Shown here one piece after another: positions 24,930-33,380 of a stretch of 64,000 nt of DNA. The notes below the pieces were generated by a model. The model was given only the letters and a program-made list of their open reading frames with translations. It was not told where the DNA came from and did no database searches. The translations under genes and the position numbers were made by a program. Source of the stretch: Oscillospiraceae bacterium (GTDB taxonomy: Bacteria > Bacillota > Clostridia > Oscillospirales > JAAYOS01); assembly GCA_031264245.1 (NCBI GenBank), contig JAISEG010000009.1:86210-150209 (forward strand), written 5' to 3'. Each line of letters starts with the position of its first letter. Position 1 is the stretch's first letter.

Positions 24930-26416
24930 TTAACAGCTGCGACGAACAGCCTTGCCGCAAGCTCCCTTGTGACCTCAGTCCCGGCGTAGTCCTCCCCGAG
25001 AATCCCGGCTGAGACGAAGCTCTCTGTAAGCTCCCCTGCCGCTTCGTCACTGTCCGCTCCCAGCACAAACGCCGCCGCCGCGAGAATCTCGTCGATTCCA
25101 ACCGCCGCCTGCGGATTCAGAAGCTTTTCCCCGTCCTCATTCGTCTCAGCGCCAATCGCTCCCGACGCCGCCGCGGAAAGCATCGCCGCCGCGTACCATT
25201 CCTCGCCTGAGATATCGGCATAGCCGTTCTCCGCCGGGGATACTCCGGCGATATTGCCCACTATTGTGGCAAGCTCCGCCCTTGTCAGAAGGTCGCCCGG
25301 ACGGAAGCTTCTGCCGCCGCCGCACATTATCCCAAGCGAACGCGCGGCCGAAACGTCCTTAACGCTTCCATCTGTGATTTCGGAGCCGTCCAGATATCCG
25401 GTCACGGGGTCAAACGGAGCCTTTTCCCATGAAATATCGTTTGTCCATGCTCCGTCTCTCACGTCGCAGAGCGCCATCAGCCCCTGATAGGTCGCAAAGT
25501 AATTTGACTCACTGTCCACCGTTTCGTAGATAAATCCGCCGTCCTCACATACAAACGAGAGCAGGTTTTGCAGCATTTTCACGCCGCCGAATTCGTCCTT
25601 AGCAAACCCTCCTGTCGCCGCAAGACCCGAAAGAGCCACCGCCACGCTGTTCGAGTTCTCGCTGCCGGTCTCGCTCCAGACCGAGACGTACCCGCCGTTT
25701 TCGGTGAGCTTCGACGCCAGGAACTTCGACGCGCCTTCTATCGCCGCGGAGACCCCCTCAATATCGGAAAGCTTATACAGCGCGGGGAGAGCCATCGCCG
25801 TCGCGTCCACATCCCCCTCTTCTCCGTAGTACGTGTAGCCGCCGTCCTTCAACTGCTGCCCGAGCAGATTCTTCGCGGCGGCGGCGCGGCTGTACCGGCT
25901 GTACCCGACGCTCTCCAAAAGCAGAACCGCGTACAGCGTGTCCGTTATGTAGCCGAAGGAGCCGTCCTCCAGCTGCGCCGCGGCTATGTAATCCACAGCG
26001 GAGCCCGCGCCGGAAATGATCAGTGAATCGGGATTCGTCCCGGTCACAAACAGCGCAAGGCTGTTGAGCGCAAGAGAGGCGACCTTCTCCTCCTCCGCGT
26101 ACCCCTTACAAAGCTCGGTCCAGCCGTCGAGGTAAGCGCCGAGCTTCTCCTTCATCTCCGCCAAGGCGCTTTCCCATTCCTCATCCCACTCCCGCGTCCG
26201 AGCCATGCCCTCATATGCCGAAATAGCTCTCGTCAGGGTTATCGCGTCCCACGCCCCGAAGTCCTCTTCATAATTCCCGTACCATTTGACCGCGCCGATT
26301 ATCGCGCTGTCCACCTGTGCAGACAAGTCCGCCCCAAGCTCGTACCCGAACGCTATAGAGGGAAGCATTGTCAAAATCATCAATATCGACAGCAAAACCG
26401 AAACTGTCTTTTTCAT
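24926..26416 (-). CDS. Secreted alpha-toroid (prenyltransferase-like repeat) protein with SLH domains
   Basis: 496 residues. A signal peptide (MKKTVSVLLSILMILTMLPS) precedes a domain of about 300 residues built of helix-pair repeats with recurrent QLEDGSFGY, QLKDGGYTYYG, ENGGYVSVW and EDGGFIYET motifs. These are the QxxDGGF-type repeats of terpene cyclase/prenyltransferase alpha-alpha barrels. From about residue 335 come two or three S-layer homology segments (GIMCGGGRSFRPGDLLTRAE, YADISGEEWYAAAM), which attach to cell-wall polymers. No enzyme active-site motif (e.g. DxDD) is seen, so binding is more likely than catalysis. It is translationally coupled to the DUF4430 lipoprotein and has its own promoter. 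Confidence 0.82.
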   Translation of the reverse strand: MKKTVSVLLSILMILTMLPSIAFGYELGADLSAQVDSAIIGAVKWYGNYEEDFGAWDAITLTRAISAYEGMARTREWDEEWESALAEMKEKLGAYLDGWTELCKGYAEEEKVASLALNSLALFVTGTNPDSLIISGAGSAVDYIAAAQLEDGSFGYITDTLYAVLLLESVGYSRYSRAAAAKNLLGQQLKDGGYTYYGEEGDVDATAMALPALYKLSDIEGVSAAIEGASKFLASKLTENGGYVSVWSETGSENSNSVAVALSGLAATGGFAKDEFGGVKMLQNLLSFVCEDGGFIYETVDSESNYFATYQGLMALCDVRDGAWTNDISWEKAPFDPVTGYLDGSEITDGSVKDVSAARSLGIMCGGGRSFRPGDLLTRAELATIVGNIAGVSPAENGYADISGEEWYAAAMLSAAASGAIGAETNEDGEKLLNPQAAVGIDEILAAAAFVLGADSDEAAGELTESFVSAGILGEDYAGTEVTRELAARLFVAAVK

Positions 26417-26465
26417 AGTAAACCACCTATTCCTAATATATTTGTCATAAAATTGACATAAACCC

Positions 26466-26494
26466 AGTATACATTAATTGCGCATATAACGCAA
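26466..26494 (-). promoter_or_regulatory. Promoter for the SLH/DUF4430 operon
   Basis: On the minus strand TTGCGT (26494-26489) and TATACT (26471-26466), spacer 17. Just downstream lies the inverted repeat TGTCA-N6-TGACA (around 26440-26457), in the position of an operator. The rest of 26417-27083 is AT-rich with no ORF I would support apart from the promoter for the HPt gene. Confidence 0.6.
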
Positions 26495-27025
26495 GACCCG
26501 CGCGCTTTCAGAAAAGGCGGCATTATTCATGCTTTATGTAAACTTTTCGACATCAAAAATTCCCCGCACCCCTGTTTTCAGCCCTTGGAGGATTCAGGCA
26601 ATTTCATGGTTTTAGCGGTCGGGGCAAGCCTTTTTTAATGTGGATAATCCTGTGGACAATGTGCAAAACTTTTTGTAGTATTAAACGTCAATTAATTTAC
26701 GTAAACACGGAAGCAACTTTTGCGGCAATTTTTTGTCAATATTTCACAGGTAAATAGCGCTGAATTCCTTTAAATATTCAATTTTACTCAACAACTCGAA
26801 TAAAAATTTTTGCGTATTTATTATATGCTGATTATATAATCTCACAGAAAACAGCCTATACCCATATATTCTTAATACCATTATACCGTTTGTATAATAG
26901 ACATTCGTTCACCCGCTTCATAATAACAGCTTTATTAATCAATAATGAATAAAGCTATCACCCCTGCGCTTAGCGGAAGTAATAGCTATGCTAAAAAAAT
27001 TAATATTCCCATTGCTCGGCTTGTG

Positions 27026-27034
27026 TGCTATAAT
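27026..27034 (+). promoter_or_regulatory. Extended -10 promoter for the HPt gene
   Basis: TGCTATAAT at 27026-27034 is a perfect extended -10 element; a weak TTCCCA sits 17 bp upstream. A start near 27041 gives a ~43-base leader before the ATG at 27084 and argues against the longer frame beginning at 26988. Confidence 0.55.
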
Positions 27035-27083
27035 GATTGTCATAGAAAAACCTCATATTTCTGGTAAAAAGGAAGGTAGCAAT

Positions 27084-27437
27084 ATGTTTGATGACGCAGA
27101 AATGAAAATTTACGTCGACGTAGAGTCCGGTTTGTCACGGGTGAGAGGCAACAAGACCATTTACAAAAGGATGCTACAGCTGTTTTTGCAGAGCGAAGAA
27201 TTTGCTTCATTCGAAGCGCAGCTTGAGGCCAAGGATTACCAGCGGGCTTCCGAGGTCGCGCACGGCATCAAGGGTATGACTGGAAACCTCGGTATGCCGC
27301 GCATATTTGAGATGAGCGCCGACCTCATGGTCAAGCTGAAGGACGGACCTGTCGACGAGTCGATAATAGACGAATACCGCGATATCCTCGAAAAAACCAG
27401 GGAGTACGCGAAAGCCGCGTCGGCTGAGCTTGCGTAG
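27084..27437 (+). CDS. Stand-alone HPt (histidine phosphotransfer) domain protein
   Basis: 117 residues from the ATG at 27084, preceded by GGAAGG. The single four-helix HPt domain has the phospho-accepting motif AHGIKGMTGNLG (His about residue 56), matching the AHxLKGxAGNLG consensus. Such proteins relay phosphate between hybrid kinases and response regulators, or act as dead-end phosphate sinks. No kinase or response regulator is adjacent, so its partners are elsewhere; CheV in this window has a receiver domain but is far away. An uracil-DNA glycosylase gene follows 48 bp downstream. Confidence 0.85.
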   Translation: MFDDAEMKIYVDVESGLSRVRGNKTIYKRMLQLFLQSEEFASFEAQLEAKDYQRASEVAHGIKGMTGNLGMPRIFEMSADLMVKLKDGPVDESIIDEYRDILEKTREYAKAASAELA

Positions 27438-27485
27438 TTAGTATCTGCTCTTGATACAGCTCCCTTAAAATGGAGACATAAGCAT

Positions 27486-28064
27486 ATGAACAAAACCGAG
27501 TGGGAAAGGCTCCGGTCCGAATGTATGGGCTGTCACCGGTGTTCCCTTGGCGATACGCGGAAAAATTTAGTTTTCGGCGACGGGAACCCGGACTCCGAAA
27601 TACTTTTTATAGGCGAGGGTCCCGGCGAACAGGAGGATCTTGAGGGCAAGCCATTTGTCGGGCGTTCGGGAAAGCTGCTAGACGACATGCTCACAATGAT
27701 AGGTCTTGACCGCGGCAGGGTCTACATAGCCAATATTGTCAAATGCCGCCCCCCAAACAACCGCGACCCGCTCAATGTTGAGCAGGAAGCCTGCATCCCC
27801 TGGCTTAGAAGCCAGGTCTCCTGCATGAAGCCGAAAATTATTTTCTGTCTGGGAAGAATTGCCGCGCAGAGGATCATCAAGCCGGATTACAAAATCACGG
27901 CCGAGCACGGCAGTTGGATCGAACGGAACAATTTTCATCTGTCCGCTTCCTTCCATCCCGCGGCGCTGCTTCGCGACCCGCGAAGAAAGCCCGACGCCTT
28001 CGAGGACTTTGAGTCGCTGCGCAAAAAGATTCCCGAGGTTTGCGGGCATACCGAATTGCTGTAA
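27486..28064 (+). CDS. Uracil-DNA glycosylase, family 4 (Fe-S)
   Basis: 192 residues. Family 4 motifs are GEGPGEQED (residues 43-51, active-site motif A) and SFHPAALLR (motif B). The four Fe-S cysteines fit Cys16 and Cys19 (MGCHRC), Cys87 (VKCRPP) and Cys103 (EACIPW); there is an extra Cys13. The enzyme removes uracil from DNA as the first step of base-excision repair. This iron-sulfur family is typical of thermophiles and many anaerobes. AAAATGGAG lies upstream. The stop codon is within a long perfect palindrome. Confidence 0.93.
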   Translation: MNKTEWERLRSECMGCHRCSLGDTRKNLVFGDGNPDSEILFIGEGPGEQEDLEGKPFVGRSGKLLDDMLTMIGLDRGRVYIANIVKCRPPNNRDPLNVEQEACIPWLRSQVSCMKPKIIFCLGRIAAQRIIKPDYKITAEHGSWIERNNFHLSASFHPAALLRDPRRKPDAFEDFESLRKKIPEVCGHTELL

Positions 28065-28114
28065 ATATACAACTGTGCCGGCAGGATATCCTGCCGGCAC
28101 AGTTGTATATTTAC
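28061..28114. terminator. 54-bp perfect palindrome at the udg stop, convergent with ispF
   Basis: The sequence is self-complementary from 28061 to 28114, centred between 28087 and 28088 (GGATATCC), 27 bp per arm with no spacer, and contains the udg TAA. It lies 6 bp from the end of ispF on the other strand, so it probably ends both transcripts; as DNA it could extrude a cruciform. Confidence 0.65.
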
Positions 28115-28119
28115 TAATT

Positions 28120-28605
28120 TTAAATTCGACTGATCACACACACCGCGTGCGCCGCGATCCCCTCGCCGGAGCCTGTGAAGCCAAGCCCCTCCTCGGTCGT
28201 AGCCTTCACGCTCACGTCGCCGGTTTCAAGCCCCAGCGCACCGGAAAGCGCTTCGCGCATCCTCTGAATGTACGGCTTTAGCATTGGACACTCCGCGATT
28301 ATCGTTATGTCGATGTTGCCTATCTGATAGCCCTCCCGCGAGATAAGCTCCGCCGCCCTTTTGAGCAGGCTTATGCTGGATATATCCTTGTAGGACATGT
28401 CCTCGGGCGGAAAATGCGTACCTATGTCCCCCATCCCGGCGGCGCCTAGAATCGCGTCCATCAGCGCGTGAACCGCGACGTCGGCGTCGGAGTGCCCAAG
28501 CAGTCCCCTTTCGTACCCGATCTCAACCCCGCAAAGTATCAATTTTCTGTTTTCACATAGCCTGTGTACATCGTAGCCGTGACCGATTCTAAATTTATTG
28601 CTCAT
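28120..28605 (-). CDS. ispF: 2-C-methyl-D-erythritol 2,4-cyclodiphosphate synthase
   Basis: 161 residues. IspF of the MEP isoprenoid pathway converts CDP-ME 2-phosphate to the cyclodiphosphate. The zinc ligands are in RIGHGYDVHRL (Asp12, His14) and in the LGHSDADVAVHALMDAILGA block. Also visible are GDIGTHFPP and, at the end, VKATTEEGLGFTGSGEGIAA. The start overlaps the end of ispD by 11 bases, and GCTCATAAATA-type spacing suggests coupling. The ispD-ispF order is usual in Firmicutes. Confidence 0.96.
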   Translation of the reverse strand: MSNKFRIGHGYDVHRLCENRKLILCGVEIGYERGLLGHSDADVAVHALMDAILGAAGMGDIGTHFPPEDMSYKDISSISLLKRAAELISREGYQIGNIDITIIAECPMLKPYIQRMREALSGALGLETGDVSVKATTEEGLGFTGSGEGIAAHAVCVISRI

Positions 28606-29338
28606 AAATACTCTCCAGCGTCAAAAGAGCCTCCGCCAAAACGAGGTCCTCCGCGGTAGTTATCTTTATATTCCGGTAATCTCCGGGTGTTATATACACG
28701 CTCATCCCTATCGCCTCAACGGCGGAGCAGTCGTCGGTAAGCGCTATCCCCTTCTCCTTCGCGTCAAACAGCGCGCCCTTTATCAGCCCCGTATAGAATA
28801 TCTGCGGCGTCTGTATTGCGAAGAGGCGGCTTCTGTCCGGCGTTGTTTCCACCGTGTTCCCCGATACGAGCTTCACCGTGTCCTTGACCGGCACCCCGGG
28901 AGCCGCCGCGCCGTATTTCACCGCCGCCTCATACGCCGCCTCTATGATCTCCCCCGAAACAAACGGGCGCGCGCCGTCATGTATCGCGACGTATTCGCTC
29001 CCGCCGACGCGGTCAAGCCCCGCCGCCACCGAATCGCCGCGGGTATCTCCGCCCCTGACTATATCGCTGATTTTCGTGATCCCGTAGTCCTTGCAAACGT
29101 CCTGCATAAGCACAATTTTCTCCGGCTTGGTCACGATTATAATTTTTTCGATACATTCGCTGTTTTCAAACGCGAGAAGCGAGTGTGCTATACACGGCAT
29201 TTCTCCTATGTTGATAAACAGTTTGTCCTCGCCCAGCCGCATAGACGACCCGGCCGCCACGATCACCGCCGCACAGCCCGGTCTCCCTGTTTCCTTCTTC
29301 CCTTTGAGTCTGGACAATATTCCCATTTTCACGCTCAT
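28595..29338 (-). CDS. ispD: 2-C-methyl-D-erythritol 4-phosphate cytidylyltransferase
   Basis: 247 residues. The enzyme makes CDP-ME from MEP and CTP. The nucleotide-binding start is shifted to residue ~25 (VIVAAGSSMRLGEDKLF; usual GxGxRM-K), preceded by a ~22-residue basic extension. Further motifs: GGDTRGDSVAAGL, HDGARPFVS, PVKDTVK and AIQTPQIF, then TDDCSAVEA. It lies upstream of and overlaps ispF. The upstream 308-bp gap (29339-29646 is on its other side toward the acyl-CoA synthetase) is repeat-rich. Confidence 0.95.
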   Translation of the reverse strand: MSVKMGILSRLKGKKETGRPGCAAVIVAAGSSMRLGEDKLFINIGEMPCIAHSLLAFENSECIEKIIIVTKPEKIVLMQDVCKDYGITKISDIVRGGDTRGDSVAAGLDRVGGSEYVAIHDGARPFVSGEIIEAAYEAAVKYGAAAPGVPVKDTVKLVSGNTVETTPDRSRLFAIQTPQIFYTGLIKGALFDAKEKGIALTDDCSAVEAIGMSVYITPGDYRNIKITTAEDLVLAEALLTLESIYEQ

Positions 29339-29521
29339 TTCTTTATGTATCGCAACACGGGTTCAGTATAATATTTATATGCGGACAAGGCAAATTATAT
29401 AGCAAATCAAATATTTAACCCTAATATTTAATTTCACCCGAAATCATTATACATGACCGCGGGTGAAATTACAACATCCGCCCCTAGTCTTTGCGAGCGA
29501 AGCGAAGCAATCCCCCGTCCC

Positions 29522-29652
29522 CAATTGTCAATTGTCCATTGTCAACTGTCAACTGGGGGACGGCGGACGCGCATTGCGCGCCCCTACAAACAATCGTCTC
29601 CCCACCCATTCTCCGTCCTCAACTGTCAACTGTCCATTGTCAACTATCAACT
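29522..29652. repeat. Short direct-repeat cluster (TGTCAACTG units) and low-complexity gap
   Basis: Two clusters, 29522-29555 and 29616-29652, consist of variants of the ten-base unit TTGTCAACTG/TTGTCCATTG. Between them lies the GTAGGGGCGG-family fragment at 29555. The second cluster runs to the stop codon of the acyl-CoA synthetase. There is no ORF; the gap 29339-29646 otherwise holds a short inverted repeat of TTTCACCCG near 29430-29465. Confidence 0.55.
29555..29587. repeat. GTAGGGGCGG family intergenic repeat, copy 2 (half)
   Basis: GGGGGACGGCGGACGCGCAT followed by TGCGCGCCCCTAC. It matches the first arm of the copy at 11538-11560; the second arm is missing. Confidence 0.5.
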
Positions 29653-31335
29653 GTTTGCGTCTTTCTCCCGTATTGCCACCCGCCGCACCTTTCCGCTTAT
29701 CGTCTTTGGAAGCTCACTGACAAATTCGATAACGCGGGGATACTTGTATGGCGCGGTGTTCTTCTTTACAAAGCCTTGAAGCTCCTTTACCAGGCTGTCA
29801 GACCCTTCAAAGCCGGGCTTCAACACTATTGTCGCCTTCACGCTAAAGCCTCTCGCGGGGTCGGGAACTCCCGTAACCGCAACCTCGAGCACGGCGGGAT
29901 GCTCCAGCAGAACGCTCTCAACCTCAAACGGCCCTATCCTGTAGCCGGACGACTTGATTATATCGTCGTTGCGCCCCACATACCAAAAGAATCCCAGCTC
30001 ATCCCGGTACGCCGTGTCTCCGGTGTGATAATATCCGTCGTGCCACGAGCTGTTCGTAGCATCTTCGTTTTTGTAGTACATGGTGAACACGCCCCTCGGC
30101 CGGGAATCCGCGCCGGCGGTCCTTATGCATATCTCTCCCGTAACGCCGGCGGGACATTCCTTCCCTTCGCCGTCGAGAATCTCCAGCTCATAGCCCGGAG
30201 TGGAAAGCCCGATCGAACCCGGCTTTGGCTGCATCCAGGGGTAGAGGGTGGAGAGGCAGAGGGTCGTCTCGGTCTGGCCAAAGCCCTCAAAAAGCTTGAG
30301 CCCCGTAAGCTCCTTCCATTGGTTGTATATCTCCGGACTTAACGCCTCGCCCGCGGTGCAGCAGTGATGCAGCGACTTCAGGTTGTAGCTTTTTACGTCC
30401 TGCTGAAGCAAAAAGCGGTACATCGTCGGCGGAACGCACAGTGTATTTACCTCGTATTTCTCCATCTTCTCAAGGATGTCCTTGGCGTCGAACCTGTCAA
30501 AGTCATAGGTGAATATCGCGCTCTCCCCGAACCATTGCCCGTACATCTTGCCCCAGAGCGACTTGAGCCAGCCCGTGTCCGAGATGGTGAAGTGCAGTCC
30601 GCCTTCCTCGACCCGGTGCCAGAAAACCCCGGTCATTATATGTCCCAGCGGGTATGTGAAGTCGTGTGTGATCATCTTGGGATACCCCGTCGTCCCGGAG
30701 GAAAACGACATGAGCATTGTGTCGGTCGAAATCGGGTACGCTTCCCCCCGGGGCTTCTCCCATACGTCCGGCTGCGCCATGTATCCGGCATCGAAATCGA
30801 GCCAGCCTTCTCCCGCCGGCTTCTTCCCCTTGGTCACAAGCTTCAATTCAACCGTTTTGCACTCCTTCTCCGCCTCGTCAAAGCTCTCGGTGCAGCTGTC
30901 GTCGCCGGTTATTATTACGGTTTTTATGTCCCCCGCGTTGCAGCGGTACACATAGTCCTTGGCTGTAAGCATATTTGTCGCCTGAACAGCCACCGCGCCT
31001 ATCTTATGCAGCGCCATCATACAGTACCAGAACAGGTAGTGCCGCTTTAGCACCAGCATGACAAAGTCGCCCTTTTTGACCCCCAGCGACTTCAAATAGT
31101 TAGCGACCTTGTTCGAGTTCAGCATCATATCCTTGAAGGTTATCCGCTTCTCCTCGCCCTCCCTGGAAACCCAGAGCATTGCGAGCGCGTCCGGCTTTGT
31201 GCGCCCCAGCTCATCCAGTACGTCGTACGCGAAATTGAATTCCTTTTCCCATGTGAGCTTAAAATTTTTGTTCAGGTCCTCAAGGGTGGAAAAATCGTCC
31301 CTTGACCTCCCCACGAATTTTTCATATATTGGCAT
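29647..31335 (-). CDS. AMP-forming acyl-CoA synthetase (medium/branched or aryl acid type)
   Basis: 562 residues, ANL superfamily. The phosphate-binding loop is SFSSGTTGYPKMITH (about 220). Other motifs are EGFGQTET, YHTGDTAYRDELGFFWYVGR, and the C-terminal catalytic Lys in LPKTISGKVRR. The enzyme activates a carboxylic acid to acyl-CoA via an acyl-AMP. It resembles the medium-chain/acetyl-CoA synthetase group, but the acid is not clear from sequence. It lies 53 bp after an XRE-cupin regulator and next to korDABC, which makes acyl-CoA from 2-oxoacids; this suggests a role with branched-chain or aryl acids, running either way. Confidence 0.88.
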   Translation of the reverse strand: MPIYEKFVGRSRDDFSTLEDLNKNFKLTWEKEFNFAYDVLDELGRTKPDALAMLWVSREGEEKRITFKDMMLNSNKVANYLKSLGVKKGDFVMLVLKRHYLFWYCMMALHKIGAVAVQATNMLTAKDYVYRCNAGDIKTVIITGDDSCTESFDEAEKECKTVELKLVTKGKKPAGEGWLDFDAGYMAQPDVWEKPRGEAYPISTDTMLMSFSSGTTGYPKMITHDFTYPLGHIMTGVFWHRVEEGGLHFTISDTGWLKSLWGKMYGQWFGESAIFTYDFDRFDAKDILEKMEKYEVNTLCVPPTMYRFLLQQDVKSYNLKSLHHCCTAGEALSPEIYNQWKELTGLKLFEGFGQTETTLCLSTLYPWMQPKPGSIGLSTPGYELEILDGEGKECPAGVTGEICIRTAGADSRPRGVFTMYYKNEDATNSSWHDGYYHTGDTAYRDELGFFWYVGRNDDIIKSSGYRIGPFEVESVLLEHPAVLEVAVTGVPDPARGFSVKATIVLKPGFEGSDSLVKELQGFVKKNTAPYKYPRVIEFVSELPKTISGKVRRVAIREKDANS

Positions 31336-31388
31336 TTGTTATGACTCCTTGTAATTTAATAAGATTTCGTCGATAAATCGCTATAATA

Positions 31389-31943
31389 TTACTTTAATAC
31401 TACAGCCAGAAATTTAGCCGCCCGGTTGTCCAGCGCGCGCATCGCGTGGGGAATAGACGAATCGAAATAGGCGCTGTCCCCTTCCTCCAAAACATACGAA
31501 ATCTCACCAATATACAGCTGCATTTTGCCCGAAACGACATAGTTGAATTCCTGTCCCTCGTGACCGTGCAGGGTTGGAGTCACCTCCTCCTTTGGCTCAA
31601 CCGTCACCATAAACGGCTCAGCCTTTTTGTTTCTGAAGGTAAATGCCAGATGCCTGTAATCATACGCGGCTCTGCGGTTTACGGCGTACCCGCCGCCCTT
31701 TTTCACTACGGTGCAGGTGTTGAGCTTCGGCGATTCCCCGCTCATTATGTCGAGCACGTCCACCCCCAGTATTTCCGCGCAGTTGTACAGGAAGCTGAAG
31801 GAAAAATCCTTCTCCCCGCTTTCATAGGCGATGTAGTCGGCTTCCTCCATCTCCAGACGCGCCGCCATACCCGCTGTGGAATACTCGTAAATTTCGCGCA
31901 GGTCTCTTAGACGCATTCCGATATCCTTGAGTTGCTCTGTCAT
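31389..31943 (-). CDS. XRE-family regulator with C-terminal cupin domain
   Basis: 184 residues. The N-terminal HTH (IGMRLRDLREIYEYSTAGMA, about residues 7-60) is followed by a cupin_2 barrel (about 105-180, HGHEGQEFNYVVSGKMQLYIG, then GDSAYFDSSIPHAMRALDN). Such proteins sense a small ligand with the cupin and act as repressors or activators. It lies just upstream of the acyl-CoA synthetase on the same strand, and this pair recurs next to ketoacid oxidoreductases in anaerobes, so it likely controls that gene in response to an acid or acyl-CoA. AAAGAAAGG lies upstream. Confidence 0.88.
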   Translation of the reverse strand: MTEQLKDIGMRLRDLREIYEYSTAGMAARLEMEEADYIAYESGEKDFSFSFLYNCAEILGVDVLDIMSGESPKLNTCTVVKKGGGYAVNRRAAYDYRHLAFTFRNKKAEPFMVTVEPKEEVTPTLHGHEGQEFNYVVSGKMQLYIGEISYVLEEGDSAYFDSSIPHAMRALDNRAAKFLAVVLK

Positions 31944-32041
31944 TTTCTTTACCTTTCTTTCTCCCTGAATATTTTTTGTTGTACCAGGGTGTGTTCGATA
32001 AGTTTACTATTTCAGGGTATAGCTAATAATATACAAAAAGC

Positions 32042-32067
32042 GGGGGAATCTCAAACGAGATTCCCCC
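32042..32067 (-). terminator. Rho-independent terminator of the kor operon
   Basis: An 11-bp stem GGGGGAATCTC/GAGATTCCCCC with an AAAC loop. On the minus strand it is followed by GCTTTTTGTAT, a good U-run. It lies 14 bp after the korC stop. Confidence 0.85.
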
Positions 32068-32080
32068 ACCGTATACTCTC

Positions 32081-32635
32081 TTAATAATTGTACCCAAGCT
32101 CGATGGCCTTTAAATTCAGGTCGAAAAGGTTTTTCTTCGCCGGAGGAACCACCTTTTCCATCGCCGCCGGGACATTTTCATAAGGAATAACACCAGTTTC
32201 ACGGATCAGCTTGCCGATTATGATCATGTTGGCAAGTCCACTCAGATTTTCGTCCGCCGCAAGCTTTGTCGCCGGTATGTAGGAAACCTTTACGTCGTCC
32301 CTAACACATTTGCGTTCGATAAGCGAGCTGTCTACGATAATCTGTCCGCCGGGAATTACTTCGTTCTCGAATTTATCAAGGGAAGGAAGATTGAGCGCAA
32401 TCAGTATATCCGGGCTTGTAATTATTGGGGAGCCAATTTGCCCCTCACTAATTATAATAGAGCAGTTTGCGGTACCTCCGCGCATTTCCGGACCGTAGGA
32501 CGGCAGCCAGCTTACTTGCTTTCCTTCAATAAGCCCTTCATAGGCAAGGAACTTACCGGCGAACAAAATGCCTTGTCCGCCGAAGCCGGCAATCAGAATT
32601 TGCTTATTTAAAGTTGTAACTGTACTTAAGCTCAT
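32081..32635 (-). CDS. korC: 2-oxoacid:ferredoxin oxidoreductase gamma subunit
   Basis: 184 residues from the ATG at 32635, chosen for the strong AAAGGAGG 8 bases upstream; this leaves a 13-bp gap from korB. The gamma signature is [22 protein letters not shown] near the N-terminus, then [11 protein letters not shown] and IPATKLA. The gamma subunit is a Rossmann-like domain that completes KorABC, which oxidatively decarboxylates a 2-oxoacid to acyl-CoA with reduced ferredoxin. It is the last gene of the operon. Confidence 0.92.
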   Translation of the reverse strand: MSLSTVTTLNKQILIAGFGGQGILFAGKFLAYEGLIEGKQVSWLPSYGPEMRGGTANCSIIISEGQIGSPIITSPDILIALNLPSLDKFENEVIPGGQIIVDSSLIERKCVRDDVKVSYIPATKLAADENLSGLANMIIIGKLIRETGVIPYENVPAAMEKVVPPAKKNLFDLNLKAIELGYNY

Positions 32636-32648
32636 TAGTTCGCCTCCT

Positions 32649-33380
32649 TTACTTATCTTTGTATACTCCAAGTGGGTAATATGATATCATATTATCACTC
32701 AACCAGTCAAGAGCTTTTTCCGGAGTAAGTCCCCAGTTTGTCGGGCAGGTGGATAAAACCTCAATCAACGAAAACCCTTTGCCCTCAATTTGGTTCTTAA
32801 AGCCCTTTAAAATAGCCTTTTTTGCGTTTTTAATATTTTTTATGTCATTTACCGCCACACGCTCAAGATATGTCGTCCCGTCGACCTGCGAAAGCATTTC
32901 GCACACCTTGACCGGCAGTCCCGCCGTGCCCGGGTCACGCCCGTACGGCGAGGTCTGGGTCACCTGACCCGGCATTGTGGTCGGAGCCATCTGCCCGCCG
33001 GTCATGCCGTATATGGCGTTGTTGACAAATATTATGGTTATGTTCTCGCCCCTTGCCGCGGAGTGTACGGTTTCGGCGGTCCCTATCGCTGCGAGGTCCC
33101 CGTCGCCCTGATATGTAAAAACTATGTTGCCGGGATTCGCTCTTTTGACGCCGGTGGCGACCGCCGGAGCGCGTCCGTGAGGAGCCTGCACCATGTCGCA
33201 GTTGAAGTAATTGTACGCAAATACGGCGCAGCCGACCGGGGCGATACCTACCGTCCTGTCCGCAATGCCCAGCTCGTCAATGGCCTCGGCGACAAGGCGG
33301 TGGATAATTCCATGCGTACAGCCCGGGCAATAGTGCAAATCCACCTCCGTAAGCGCCTTCGGTTTTTCAAATACTATCAT
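32649..33380 (-). CDS. korB: 2-oxoacid:ferredoxin oxidoreductase beta subunit (TPP-binding)
   Basis: 243 residues. The TPP/Mg motif is YQGDGDLAAIGTAETVHSA and INNAIYGMTGGQMAPTTMPG; HYCPGCTHGIIHRLVAEAID near the N-terminus binds substrate and cofactor. It carries no Fe-S motif itself, consistent with a separate ferredoxin subunit (korD). It overlaps korA by 4 bases (ATGA). Substrate could be 2-oxoglutarate or branched-chain/aryl 2-oxoacids; sequence alone does not separate Kor, Vor and Ior types. Confidence 0.92.
   Translation of the reverse strand: MIVFEKPKALTEVDLHYCPGCTHGIIHRLVAEAIDELGIADRTVGIAPVGCAVFAYNYFNCDMVQAPHGRAPAVATGVKRANPGNIVFTYQGDGDLAAIGTAETVHSAARGENITIIFVNNAIYGMTGGQMAPTTMPGQVTQTSPYGRDPGTAGLPVKVCEMLSQVDGTTYLERVAVNDIKNIKNAKKAILKGFKNQIEGKGFSLIEVLSTCPTNWGLTPEKALDWLSDNMISYYPLGVYKDK

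Noticed and set aside
24313..24933. Long open frame on the plus strand opposite the DUF4430 lipoprotein gene
   Set aside because: It mirrors the GC-rich, repetitive linker of the real gene on the other strand, has no ribosome site and no recognisable domain.
26988..27437. Longer HPt protein with an N-terminal membrane segment
   Set aside because: The extended -10 promoter lies inside the extra segment and a good ribosome site precedes the ATG at 27084, so the shorter protein is the real one.
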